Of a stretch of 11,874 bases of DNA, positions 5,365 through 11,874 are shown piece after piece (the first letter of the stretch is position 1; every line of letters begins with the position of its first letter). The stretch lies in the NCBI GenBank assembly GCA_035502775.1, contig DATJUB010000036.1, positions 1 through 11,874 on the forward strand, in the 5' to 3' direction. Position numbers and translations under genes: made by a program. The notes beneath the pieces are model-generated. The model saw only the letters and a program-made list of their open reading frames with translations. It had not been told where the DNA came from and did not search any database. The stretch is from 67-14 sp035502775. GTDB lineage: Bacteria; Actinomycetota; Thermoleophilia; Solirubrobacterales; 70-9.

Positions 5365-6705
5365 TCAGCTGTCCTTCTTATCGGTTTTCTTGCCGCCGGG
5401 CTTTTTCTTGCCGGGTTTCTTGCCGGGCTTGGCCGGTTTCACGGGCTTGCCGATCCGCACCGCCCGCTGCGAAAGGCGGTAGATCTCGCCGAAGTTGCTG
5501 AGCGCGTAGACACGGCCCCAGCCATCCTCACCGAACCCGTTCAGCGCCGGGTGCTGGTCCTTGCCCGGGGGCATATAGGTGCCGATGAACTTGTCGTTCT
5601 CGATCCACGACGTGTCCGGCAGGGCGGTCCGCACCCGGTTGTAACAGAAGTCCCCGTAGAGGATCCGGCCGTCGATCTTGGTCAGCGACGGGTCCTCCAC
5701 CACCGGCCCGCCGATGATCGCGCAGCCCTTGGTGTGCGGATAGGTCAGCACCGGCCAGACCAGCGGGGTGACCGGCGCCGGCGTGCCACCGCCGGGACAG
5801 AGTTCGTCTCCGCAGTCGTACGGCAGCTGGCCCTCGTACATCTTCCAGCCGAAGTTGGCGCCGAAGGCGTTCTTGAAAGGCAGGTAGTTCAGCTCCTCGA
5901 CCCGGGCCTGGCCGACGTCGGAGATCACCATGTGGGTCTCACCGCCCTTCGGCCGGTAGAAGTCGAAACTGTGCGGGTTGCGGAATCCGTAGGCGAAGAT
6001 CTCGTCCCGTCCCGGCTTGCCGACGAACGGATTGTCCGGCGGGATCGAGTAGGCCATGCCCGCGATCTCGGCCGGGTCGGGGTCGATCCTGAGGATCTTG
6101 CCGCGCAGGCTGTCGAGGTTCTGGGCGAGGTTCAGCTGGTCGCCGGGATCGTTGCCGTCACCGATCGCGATGTAGAGGTACTTGCCGAGGAAGGCGAGCT
6201 CGCCGCCGTTGTGGTTGCCGCGCTCCGACATCTCCGGAATCCGCATCAGGGTGCGGCCCGAGGCGGGCAGCGTGACGGTCGGATCCTTCTTCGGATCGAC
6301 CCGGTACTCGACGACCTTGATGTCGCCGTTGGTCGCGGTGTAGTGAACGTAGTAGCGCCCCGTCTTGGCGAAGTCGGGGGAGAAGGCCAGTCCGAGCAGA
6401 CCCTGTTCGAACCATCTGTGGTTGACCCGCTTCGAGATGTCGAGGGCCGGTCTCGGCAGCAGACGCCCGCCGTCGATCACCCGGACCTTGCCCTGCCTGG
6501 TGGTGGCGAACACCAGGCTCTTGAACCCGGGTGGCGAGGCGAGACTGGTCGGGCTGGCGATCTTGGTCACCAGATCGAACCCGATCTTGTTTTTGTACTT
6601 GGCCTTCGTGGCCGCGCCGGCCGGAGCCGTGCCCAGGATGACGGCTGCCAGCAGCGCCGCCAGCGCGATCGCTGATCTTCTCCCCATCGATTTTCTCCCC
6701 TTCAT
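5365..6705 (-). CDS. Exported PQQ-dependent glucose/sorbosone-type dehydrogenase, Lys-rich tail
   Basis: Predicted 446-residue secreted beta-propeller enzyme of the glucose/sorbosone dehydrogenase family (GSDH, PF07995), which uses PQQ and calcium to oxidise sugars outside the membrane. A signal peptide (hydrophobic 11-30, cleavage near Ala-Gly-Ala-Ala) is followed by the family motifs: catalytic His165 in RGNHNGGEL, AIGDG (180-184), RGKILRIDPDP (201-211), Arg242 in GFRNPHSF, GDVGQ-like SDVGQ (262-266) and NFGWKMYEG (284-292). Four Cys residues (298, 303, 328, 354) could form disulfides. Residues 416-446 are an added tail with repeated PGKK units. ATG 6705 overlaps the upstream stop (ATGA). 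However, an in-frame ATG at 6687 (Met7) has a strong GGGGAG site 7 bases upstream and may be the true start. Confidence 0.85.
   Translation of the reverse strand: MKGRKSMGRRSAIALAALLAAVILGTAPAGAATKAKYKNKIGFDLVTKIASPTSLASPPGFKSLVFATTRQGKVRVIDGGRLLPRPALDISKRVNHRWFEQGLLGLAFSPDFAKTGRYYVHYTATNGDIKVVEYRVDPKKDPTVTLPASGRTLMRIPEMSERGNHNGGELAFLGKYLYIAIGDGNDPGDQLNLAQNLDSLRGKILRIDPDPAEIAGMAYSIPPDNPFVGKPGRDEIFAYGFRNPHSFDFYRPKGGETHMVISDVGQARVEELNYLPFKNAFGANFGWKMYEGQLPYDCGDELCPGGGTPAPVTPLVWPVLTYPHTKGCAIIGGPVVEDPSLTKIDGRILYGDFCYNRVRTALPDTSWIENDKFIGTYMPPGKDQHPALNGFGEDGWGRVYALSNFGEIYRLSQRAVRIGKPVKPAKPGKKPGKKKPGGKKTDKKDS
5368..5448 (-). repeat. Coding repeat: Lys/Pro/Gly-rich C-terminal tail
   Basis: On the plus strand, CTTGCCGGG-type units recur here. 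They encode the PGKK/PGKKK repeats at residues 420-445 of the dehydrogenase, in which 12 of the last 27 residues are Lys. The other dehydrogenase copy lacks the tail. A charged tail could hold the enzyme on anionic cell-wall polymers; this is inference. Confidence 0.55.
6695..6700 (-). promoter_or_regulatory. Strong ribosome-binding site for an internal start (Met7)
   Basis: GGGGAG on the minus strand lies 7 bases before the ATG at 6687, an ideal distance, and inside the first codons of the longer reading from 6705. The longer start has no Shine-Dalgarno sequence but has an ATGA overlap with the upstream gene. This site favours the shorter product, whose signal peptide (MGRRSAIALAALL) is still complete. 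Confidence 0.5.
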
Positions 6706-7850
6706 TGTGTAAGGCGGAAAACCGGTCCAGAAAGAGAAGTTGCGTAGACGGTTCCGGAATTGCTGGAACCGAACGATGTGATCGAGCTGCCCGTTACTCC
6801 GGTGCTCCTGGCCTTCTGCCGGCCGGACCTCAGCGGGATCCAGCGGATGTCGCCGTTGAAGAAGTCGGTGAAGATGTAGCGCCCGCGCAGCGCGGGAACC
6901 TTCCTGTCGCGGACCACGAGGCCACCCACCACCGAGAGGTTGGGGTTGCTGCCGCCGCGGGACAGGACCACTGCGGGCTTGATCGTGCCCGGGATCGCCC
7001 CGTCGTACACGGAGTAGCCCTCGAACTTGTTCCAGCCGAAGTTGCCGCCGAGCGCCCGCCCGAGCGGCACCGAGTTGATCTCTTCGAAGCGGTCCTGGCC
7101 GACGTCGCCGATCATCATTCGTGTCCCGCCGGCCGGATCGCGGACGAAGGACCAGCGGAACGGATTTCTCAGGCCGATCGCGAAGATCTCATCCCGGCCG
7201 TCCCTGCCCACATACGGATTCGAGGCCGGGACCGTGTAGGGGCGCCCGCCCGCGGCGCGGGGATCGATCCTGATCATCTTGCCGAGCAGGACATCCTTGT
7301 TCTGGGCGTTGCCGGGCTGATCGCCGCCACCACCGCCGTCACCCGTTCCGAAGTAGAGATCGTGGCCGTGGAACTGCAGCTGGCCGCCGTTGTGGTTCGA
7401 GTTTTCGCGATGGGGGATCGTGATCACGGGACGGCCGGACTTCGAGTCGGCCCGGACCGCGCTCCGGCGCCTGAACTCGTCGACCCGGATGTCCCCGGTG
7501 GAATCCGTGTAGTAGACGTAGAAGCGCTTGCTCTTGCGATAGTCGGGCGGGAAGGCCACCGACAGCAGTCCGCGCTCGCCGCCGGCTTCGACCCGGCCGC
7601 GAATGTCGAGGAACGGCCTGGCGAGCTTCCTGCCCTTGCGCAGGACCATGACCCGGCCCTCCTGCTCGACCACGAACATCAGGCCGTCGTATCCGGGGGC
7701 GGACTTGATCTCCACCGGCTGGTTGAAGTTCGCGACCTCGGTCAGACGCGGCTTGCCCCGGGAGGAGGTGGCATCCGGGGGAGCGGGGGAGTCCTCGGCG
7801 CAGGCGGTGGTCGTCAGGCCCAGGAACAGGGCGAGGACGAGCGCGATCAC
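6702..7850 (-). CDS. Second exported PQQ-dependent glucose/sorbosone-type dehydrogenase, putative lipoprotein
   Basis: Predicted 382-residue GSDH-family (PF07995) beta-propeller enzyme, a diverged paralogue of the gene that follows it. Motifs: catalytic His153 in NSNHNGGQL, GTGDGGGGGDQPGNAQN (168-184), GKMIRIDPRA (190-199), Arg228 in LRNPFRWSF, GDVGQDRFEEIN (248-259) and NFGWNKFEGY (270-279). The N-terminus is hydrophobic and ends in a lipobox-like TTAC, with Cys17 as probable lipid site, so membrane anchoring is likely. The GTG at 7850 is the only canonical start nearby. It lacks a Shine-Dalgarno sequence and gives a signal peptide without positive residues. The in-frame upstream sequence encodes Arg-rich residues (RGARGRPSLPLT), so a non-canonical upstream start is possible. 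The stop overlaps the next ATG (ATGA). Confidence 0.83.
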   Translation of the reverse strand: MIALVLALFLGLTTTACAEDSPAPPDATSSRGKPRLTEVANFNQPVEIKSAPGYDGLMFVVEQEGRVMVLRKGRKLARPFLDIRGRVEAGGERGLLSVAFPPDYRKSKRFYVYYTDSTGDIRVDEFRRRSAVRADSKSGRPVITIPHRENSNHNGGQLQFHGHDLYFGTGDGGGGGDQPGNAQNKDVLLGKMIRIDPRAAGGRPYTVPASNPYVGRDGRDEIFAIGLRNPFRWSFVRDPAGGTRMMIGDVGQDRFEEINSVPLGRALGGNFGWNKFEGYSVYDGAIPGTIKPAVVLSRGGSNPNLSVVGGLVVRDRKVPALRGRYIFTDFFNGDIRWIPLRSGRQKARSTGVTGSSITSFGSSNSGTVYATSLSGPVFRLTQ

Positions 7851-7891
7851 GGTCAGCGGGAGCGAAGGGCGCCCCCGCGCGCCACGAGGTT

Positions 7892-8587
7892 CTACTCCGA
7901 GTCCTCTTCCTGCATTTTCAGATTGAGCTGTTCCGATGGACTCAATGGTACGACCTTGCCCTGGTCGTTGATCCTGGTCGGGATCGGTCGGGCCGAGATC
8001 CTGGCGGGAAGCAGGCCGGTCGGGGTTTCGCCCGCCGCGTCGACCGCGTTCGCCTCGCCACTGAGCCCGGCGGCGATCTTGAAGGCGACGCGATAATCGC
8101 CGGGCCGGACCGCGGTCACCCGCCAGATCATGTCGGCGGTCTCGCCGGGCGCGAGCTCACCGAAGTTGAAGGTGCGGCGGTTGGCGTTGCCGGCGCCGCC
8201 GCGTCCGACCGTTCCGGCCAGTTTCGGGTAGCCCTCTTCCATGACCCAGATCGGCCGCTGCGGCTGGGCGAGGCCCGGCTGCGGGTCGCGATAGGCGAAG
8301 GCGAGCGTCGAGCCCATGCCGGGCAGGGAGAGGCTGGTGGTGATCGCCGGGATCGTCTCGTCGCCCGTGTTCTCGACCGAGATCTCCATGTCGTAGGTCT
8401 CGGCGATCGTCTGGTCGGGCGGGAACTCGGCGCTGACGATCCTCACCGGATACTCGCCCGCGGGCTCGTTGGCGAACTGGCCTCCGTCGTCGTCGCCCCC
8501 GCCGCAGCCGGCCAGAATCGTGGCTGCGACCGCAAAACTCAGGGCGATGCCGAGGATGCCGCTGAGGTGTCTGCTCTTCTCCCGCAA
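7892..8587 (-). CDS. Lipoprotein of unknown function, first gene of dehydrogenase operon
   Basis: Predicted 231-residue lipoprotein. A basic n-region (REKSRH), a hydrophobic stretch (9-24) and a textbook lipobox Leu-Ala-Gly-Cys28 are followed by a Gly/Asp-rich linker. The mature part looks beta-rich: 'YDMEISVENTGDETIPAITTSLSL' and 'ELAPGETADMIWRVTAVRPGDYRVAFKIAAG' resemble CARDB/DUF11-like adhesion or binding domains built around 'ENTG' and 'PGE' turns. I cannot assign a specific function. The start appears to be TTG 8587 without a Shine-Dalgarno sequence. The gene leads a minus-strand cluster with two exported dehydrogenases (41-base gap) and an aldehyde dehydrogenase, so it may be an accessory or electron-acceptor-side partner on the membrane surface; this is inference. 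Confidence 0.75.
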   Translation of the reverse strand: MREKSRHLSGILGIALSFAVAATILAGCGGGDDDGGQFANEPAGEYPVRIVSAEFPPDQTIAETYDMEISVENTGDETIPAITTSLSLPGMGSTLAFAYRDPQPGLAQPQRPIWVMEEGYPKLAGTVGRGGAGNANRRTFNFGELAPGETADMIWRVTAVRPGDYRVAFKIAAGLSGEANAVDAAGETPTGLLPARISARPIPTRINDQGKVVPLSPSEQLNLKMQEEDSE

Positions 8588-8596
8588 GGCGCGCGC

Positions 8597-8624
8597 AACA
8601 TACCACGGGTGTGGTCACGGTCAC
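8597..8624 (-). promoter_or_regulatory. Candidate extended -10 promoter for lipoprotein/dehydrogenase operon
   Basis: On the minus strand, GTGACC (8624-8619) is a 4-of-6 match to the -35 box. It is followed after 16 bases by TATGTT (8602-8597), which is preceded by TGG (an extended -10). It lies 9 bases before the TTG start, so a very short or absent leader is implied. The -35 part overlaps the CRP-like site. Confidence 0.35.
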
Positions 8625-8625
8625 A
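8610..8625. promoter_or_regulatory. CRP/GlxR-like operator
   Basis: TGTGGTCACGGTCACA matches the CRP/GlxR consensus TGTGA-N6-TCACA at 9 of 10 half-site positions; only the fifth base differs. It lies in the 114-base gap between the divergent lipoprotein and yrbE-like genes, overlapping a plausible -35 for the minus-strand operon. A tentative plus-strand promoter (GTCACA, 17 bases, TAGACT at 8643-8648) also overlaps it. Binding by a cAMP-responsive regulator is inferred from the motif only. Confidence 0.4.
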
Positions 8626-8701
8626 TACGCCGAGTAATCCCATAGACTGCGCGCCACGGCGGGAACAGGTGTACCGGTGATCCGAGAACCGCCCGGGAGA
8701 G

Positions 8702-9508
8702 ATGGTCAGAGCAGCCGCAAACAGGGTTTTCGAACCCGCCAAGAGTTCATTTACCGAAGTCGGCGAGATGATGATCTTGACCGGACGCACGATTGCGTCC
8801 GCGGTCAAGGCGCCATACCCGTACGGAAACGAGTTCATTGGCCAGTTCCTATTCGCGCTCCAGCTCTGCTGGTTCCCGATGATGATCTCCTGCGTCGCGT
8901 TCGGATTCGGCGCCCCCGGACTCCAGGCCGCCAACTTCCTCTCACTGTTCGGCGCGCTCGATCGTCTCGGCGGTTTCTTCGTGCTGGCCTCGATCCGGGA
9001 GTTTGCGCCGTTCGTGACCGCGGTCGTGGTCGCCGGCGTGGCCGGAACCGCGATCACCGCCGATCTCGGCGCCCGCAAGATCCGCGAGGAGCTCGACGCA
9101 CTCCAGGTGCTCGGGGTCGATCCGATCAAGAACCTGGTCGTGCCGCGGTTCCTCGCGCTCATGCTGATCACCGGACTGCTCGACATCTACGCCCTGCTCT
9201 TCGGCATCACCGGCGGTATCGGTGCCGAGCTGCTCTACAACCAGCCGCTCGGCGGCTTCTTCGCCACGCTCTTCTCCAACGCTTCGACCACCGAGCTCGC
9301 CGCGTCCGTGCTCAAGTGCACCCTGTTCGGAGCGATCATCGCGGTCGTCTGCTGCTACAAGGGCATGACCGCGACCGGTGGCGCCGCCGGCGTCGGCCGC
9401 GCCGTCAACGAGGCGGTCGTGATCTCGCTGCTCGGCGTCTTCGCTTTCAACTACGTGTTCACCCAGACCATGCTCGCCACCAACCCCGAACTGCAGACGA
9501 TCAAGTAG
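8702..9508 (+). CDS. YrbE/MlaE family ABC lipid-transport permease (first copy)
   Basis: Predicted 268-residue integral membrane protein of the MlaE/YrbE family (PF02405), the permease of Mce/Mla lipid transporters. Several hydrophobic segments are visible (about 48-70, 103-118, 148-170, 203-219, 236-256). The family hallmark REFAP...TAVVVAGVAGTAITADLGARKIREELDALQVLGVDP spans 99-141, with the EELDAL coupling motif at 129-134 that docks on the ATPase. 'CYKGMTATGGAAGVG' (218-232) is a second family signature. ATG 8702 has GGGAG just upstream (short 2-base spacing), and a stop lies upstream in frame at 8678, limiting alternatives. It is the first gene of the plus-strand operon; the second permease begins directly after its stop. 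In mycobacteria, two such permeases (YrbEA and YrbEB) serve one Mce complex. Confidence 0.92.
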   Translation: MVRAAANRVFEPAKSSFTEVGEMMILTGRTIASAVKAPYPYGNEFIGQFLFALQLCWFPMMISCVAFGFGAPGLQAANFLSLFGALDRLGGFFVLASIREFAPFVTAVVVAGVAGTAITADLGARKIREELDALQVLGVDPIKNLVVPRFLALMLITGLLDIYALLFGITGGIGAELLYNQPLGGFFATLFSNASTTELAASVLKCTLFGAIIAVVCCYKGMTATGGAAGVGRAVNEAVVISLLGVFAFNYVFTQTMLATNPELQTIK

Positions 9509-10309
9509 ATGGCCGGCGGCTGGCTGACAGTTCCCAGGGCATGGCTCGAGTCTCTCGGGGAGATCTCCCGTTTCTGCATCATGGTCATGGGCCAGGTGTT
9601 CTCCGGCCGGGTGATCAAGTACTTCGGCGAGGCCTTGAAGCAGGCCGGCATCCTGATCCTCGGATCGACCACCGTCATCTTCGGCCTGGTCTTCGTGATC
9701 GGCCTGACCTGCGGAATCGAGGGTGCCTACTTCAACCGCTCCGTCGGTGCCCCGGCCTACGCCGGCGTGTTCGCCGCGTGGTGCGATCTGCGTGAGGCGA
9801 TCCCGTACGCCTTCGGATACATGATGGCCGCCAAGGTCGGCACCGGAATCGTGGCCGAGCTCGGCGCGATGCGGATCTCGGACGAGATCGACGCGCTCGA
9901 GGTGATGGGCGTACCCCCGGTCATCTTCCTCGCCGCGACCCGCCTGCTGGGCGCCTGGATGACCCTGCCCTTCATGTACATGGCCGCGATCGGCGTCGGC
10001 TTCCTCGCCTCGTACATCGCGGTGGTCGAGCAGATCGGCGATGTCTCGTCCGGTGGCTATCTGCTGATCTTCTGGATGTTCCAGAACCCTCCCGACGTGC
10101 TTTTCTCGGTGATCAAGGCGATGACGATGGCGACGACCATCGTGCTGGTCGGCTGCTACTACGGCTACACGGCTTCGGGGGGACCGGTCGGGGTGGGTAC
10201 CGCCACGGCCAAATCCATGGTCCTCAATATTGTCTTAGTGCACATCATCGGAATGTTGGGAACCCTGATCTTCTGGGGCGCCAATCCGCGAGCACCGATA
10301 GGAGGGTGA
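9509..10309 (+). CDS. YrbE/MlaE family ABC lipid-transport permease (second copy)
   Basis: Predicted 266-residue MlaE/YrbE-family permease, paralogous to the gene before it. The hallmark segment AYAFGYMMAAKVGTGIVAELG plus MRISDEIDALEVMGVPP covers about 100-137, with the DEIDAL coupling motif at 125-130. 'GCYYGYTASGGPVGVGTATAKSMV' (215-238) is the C-terminal family signature. The ATG follows the previous stop with no gap (TAGATG) and has little Shine-Dalgarno sequence, so its translation is probably coupled to the upstream gene. Divergence from the first copy indicates a heterodimeric permease as in actinobacterial Mce systems, unlike the homodimer of E. coli MlaE. Its last codons contain the strong ribosome-binding site of the ATPase gene. 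Confidence 0.92.
   Translation: MAGGWLTVPRAWLESLGEISRFCIMVMGQVFSGRVIKYFGEALKQAGILILGSTTVIFGLVFVIGLTCGIEGAYFNRSVGAPAYAGVFAAWCDLREAIPYAFGYMMAAKVGTGIVAELGAMRISDEIDALEVMGVPPVIFLAATRLLGAWMTLPFMYMAAIGVGFLASYIAVVEQIGDVSSGGYLLIFWMFQNPPDVLFSVIKAMTMATTIVLVGCYYGYTASGGPVGVGTATAKSMVLNIVLVHIIGMLGTLIFWGANPRAPIGG
10300..10305 (+). promoter_or_regulatory. Strong ribosome-binding site deciding a TTG start
   Basis: AGGAGG lies 8 bases before the TTG at 10314 and inside the end of the second permease gene. It is the strongest Shine-Dalgarno sequence in the operon. It fixes the ATPase start at TTG, which means the acidic N-terminal extension is translated. Confidence 0.7.
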
Positions 10310-10313
10310 GAGA

Positions 10314-11477
10314 TTGAGTCAGATCGACGATTCCGGGCGTAGCGAAGAGCCCATCAACAGTCCTGGCGAGCAGGTCGAAGAATCACCCGAAGTCGAAGCC
10401 GCGGTTAGCGACGTCGGCGGATCCTCCGAACTCGCCGGTGAAGTCGAAGCTGCCGATGAGGCCGCCGCCGCGGACGACGGCATCGACGAGGCCGCCGTGG
10501 CCGAAGACATCCAGCGTGAAGAGGAACGGAACACCGGCGTCGCGCTTTCCGACGCGACCGGCCCCGACGCCAAGGTCGTCAACGAGCCGGAACCAAGTTC
10601 GGGTGGCGAATACGTCGCCAGCGACGGAGCGGTGCTCTTCAAGGACTTCGTGCTGCCCGGCGTGCATCCCGGCGATCACGATCCCTACAAGTGGCATACG
10701 GGCGAGAAGATCGATCACGGCGGCACCGACGCGATCGAGATCAAGGGCCTGACCAAGCAGTTCGGGCGCACCCGCATCCTCAACGGCCTCGATCTCGGCC
10801 TCCCGGACGACCAGATCTCGATGGTCCTCGGCCCGTCGGGCACCGGCAAGAGCGTGCTCATCAAGCACATCGTCGGCCTGCTCTACCCGGACTCCGGCGA
10901 TGTCGTGGTCAAGGGCCAGTCGGTCCCCGACCTGAGCGACGACGACCTTTTCGAGATGCGCAAGAAGTTCGGCCTGCTCTTCCAGGACGGCGCGCTCTTC
11001 GGCTCGATGAACATCTTCGACAACGTCGCCTTCCCGCTGCGCCAGCACACGGACAAGGGCGAGGAGGAGATCGAGGACATCTGTACCCGCCGCCTCCGTG
11101 AGGTCGGCCTGGGCGAAGCCCACTACAAGATGCCGAACGAGCTTTCCGGCGGTATGCGTAAGCGCGCGGGGTTCGCCCGCGCCCTGGTGCTCGACCCGGA
11201 GATCGTCATGTTCGACGAGCCGGACTCCGGCCTGGATCCGGTGCGCACGGCGCTGCTCTGCGAGCTGATCAAGGAAGTCCACGCCGAGAGCGGCGGCTGT
11301 TACATGGTGATCAGCCACGACCTCGGCACGGCGCGCCGGATCGCCGACTTCATCGCGGTGCTGTGGAAGGGCAAGATCGTCGAGAGCGGTCCCAAGGAAC
11401 GTCTGTTCGAATCGGAGAACCAGTTCGTCCACCAGTTCCTCCGTGCTGACGTGACCGGTCCGCTGGCAATGGATTGA
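10314..11477 (+). CDS. MlaF/MceG-like ABC transporter ATPase with acidic N-terminal extension
   Basis: Predicted 387-residue ATP-binding subunit that energises lipid transport with the two permeases. The ABC domain runs from about residue 140: Walker A GPSGTGKS (173-180), Q-loop Gln224, signature LSGGM (277-281), Walker B IVMFDEP with Asp301/Glu302, D-loop SGLDP (305-309), and switch His335. The 'MRKRAGFARAL' context after the signature is typical of MlaF/Mkl proteins. About 135 residues precede this core; residues 1-100 contain 29 Asp/Glu and only 4 Arg/Lys and look disordered. Family members are usually near 250-350 residues without such a segment. TTG 10314 with AGGAGG 8 bases upstream is well supported, and no internal Met occurs before the Walker A region. 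Its stop overlaps the next gene (TTGA). Confidence 0.93.
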   Translation: MSQIDDSGRSEEPINSPGEQVEESPEVEAAVSDVGGSSELAGEVEAADEAAAADDGIDEAAVAEDIQREEERNTGVALSDATGPDAKVVNEPEPSSGGEYVASDGAVLFKDFVLPGVHPGDHDPYKWHTGEKIDHGGTDAIEIKGLTKQFGRTRILNGLDLGLPDDQISMVLGPSGTGKSVLIKHIVGLLYPDSGDVVVKGQSVPDLSDDDLFEMRKKFGLLFQDGALFGSMNIFDNVAFPLRQHTDKGEEEIEDICTRRLREVGLGEAHYKMPNELSGGMRKRAGFARALVLDPEIVMFDEPDSGLDPVRTALLCELIKEVHAESGGCYMVISHDLGTARRIADFIAVLWKGKIVESGPKERLFESENQFVHQFLRADVTGPLAMD

Positions 11478-11874
11478 GCCCCGGCAAGCCTGGGGGATTC
11501 TTCGGCGGGATCGCGGCGGCAGCGGCCCGCCGCGCCTGGCCGGTACTGACGCTCGGTCTGCTGATCGTGGCGCTGGCCGTGGCCGCGGTGGCCGCGTCCG
11601 GCATGAAGGTGCAGCCGGTCACCGACGCGATCTTCAACCGCGATTCGGCGGCATACAAGGACACGGCCGCCGCCGAGAAGAAGTTCGGGGGAGAGCCGGT
11701 CGTGATCCTGGCCAAGGGGGATCTGGCCGAGACGCTGAAGCCGGACAACCTGAAGAAGCTGAACACGCTCGAACAATGCGTGGCCGGCGGCATCAGCCGG
11801 GGCCGGGGTGAACTGTTCAAGATCTGCGAGCGCATCGCGGAAATCGACCCGGTCGTGGTCGCGACCCGCCCCGC
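11474..11874 (+). CDS. MMPL/HAE3-type RND family transporter, N-terminal part
   Basis: The frame stays open from TTG 11474 to the window edge (133 complete codons), overlapping the ATPase stop by four bases (TTGA). The product starts MSPGKPGGFFGG, has an Arg-flanked membrane helix at about 22-42, and continues into an extracytoplasmic domain with 'AAAEKKFGGEPVVILAKGDL' and 'TLKPDNLKKLNTLEQCVAGG'. This layout and the 'L-x-P-x-N-L-x-x-L-x-x-LE' segment fit MMPL/HAE3-type RND proteins, proton-driven exporters or lipid movers. No ATG is present near the start, so it could be missed or shortened by a gene caller that requires ATG. Co-operonic position with YrbE and ATPase genes suggests a shared lipid substrate. 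The catalytic membrane helices are beyond the window. Confidence 0.75.
   Translation, partial: MSPGKPGGFFGGIAAAAARRAWPVLTLGLLIVALAVAAVAASGMKVQPVTDAIFNRDSAAYKDTAAAEKKFGGEPVVILAKGDLAETLKPDNLKKLNTLEQCVAGGISRGRGELFKICERIAEIDPVVVATRP

Noticed and set aside
5372..5445. Short direct repeats considered as a CRISPR or tandem-repeat locus
   Set aside because: The units are codons of a Lys/Pro/Gly-rich protein tail in frame; there are no regular spacers.
5104..6675. 523-codon open frame on the plus strand
   Set aside because: It spans the opposite strand of two motif-confirmed genes and their gap; composition is that of a GC-driven shadow frame.
6705..8096. 463-codon open frame on the plus strand
   Set aside because: It is antisense to the lipid-anchored dehydrogenase and part of the lipoprotein gene; no recognisable domain.
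8597..8701. Gap between divergent operons considered for a small RNA or riboswitch
   Set aside because: Beyond the CRP-like site and promoter-like hexamers, no stable conserved-looking structure or T-run is visible.
10383..11432. 349-codon open frame on the minus strand
   Set aside because: It is antisense to the ATPase gene whose Walker, signature and switch motifs are all intact.

Overview
This window comes from a high-GC actinobacterium, most likely of the class Thermoleophilia (Solirubrobacterales-like). The evidence is GC-rich coding with frequent GTG and TTG starts, an exported protein ending in the 'PDTxITKxP' Ig-like domain common in that group, and a YrbE/YrbE/ATPase/MMPL lipid-transport operon. 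Taxonomy is inferred from protein style, not from a marker gene. The window is almost fully coding: 11 complete genes, one partial gene at the right edge, and no gene-free stretch over 130 bases. No RNA gene, insertion sequence or CRISPR array was seen.

Left part (1-3830). A 47-bp perfect palindrome lies just downstream of a minus-strand secreted protein of unknown function (79-1197). Divergent from that gene is a DUF1697 protein (1314-1823). It converges, with a 7-base gap, on a minus-strand FhuF-like 2Fe-2S protein (1831-2604). Divergent from the FhuF-like gene is a two-gene plus-strand operon with a GTGA overlap: a MotA/TolQ/ExbB-type channel subunit (2665-3366) and a DUF2149 protein (3363-3746) that looks like the ExbD/TolR half of the motor. 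The 60-base gap between them holds dyad symmetry. The context suggests a link between a proton-driven motor and metal or iron metabolism in a bacterium not expected to have a TonB-type outer membrane.

Middle part (3828-8587, minus strand). In transcription order this is a lipoprotein, two tandem exported PQQ-dependent glucose/sorbosone-type dehydrogenases joined by an ATGA overlap, and a cytoplasmic NAD(P)-dependent aldehyde dehydrogenase. Together they look like an envelope sugar or aldehyde oxidation module with a cytoplasmic follow-up enzyme.

Right part (8702-11874, plus strand). This is a tightly packed Mce/Mla-type lipid transport operon: two YrbE/MlaE permeases (adjacent stop and start, TAGATG), an MlaF/MceG-like ATPase with an unusual acidic N-terminal extension of about 135 residues, and the start of an MMPL/HAE3-type RND transporter (TTGA overlap) that runs off the window. 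Substrate-binding Mce (MlaD) proteins are not in the window and would be expected downstream. The gap between the lipoprotein gene and the first YrbE gene contains a 9-of-10 match to the CRP/GlxR operator TGTGA-N6-TCACA, so sugar oxidation and lipid transport may share cAMP-type control.
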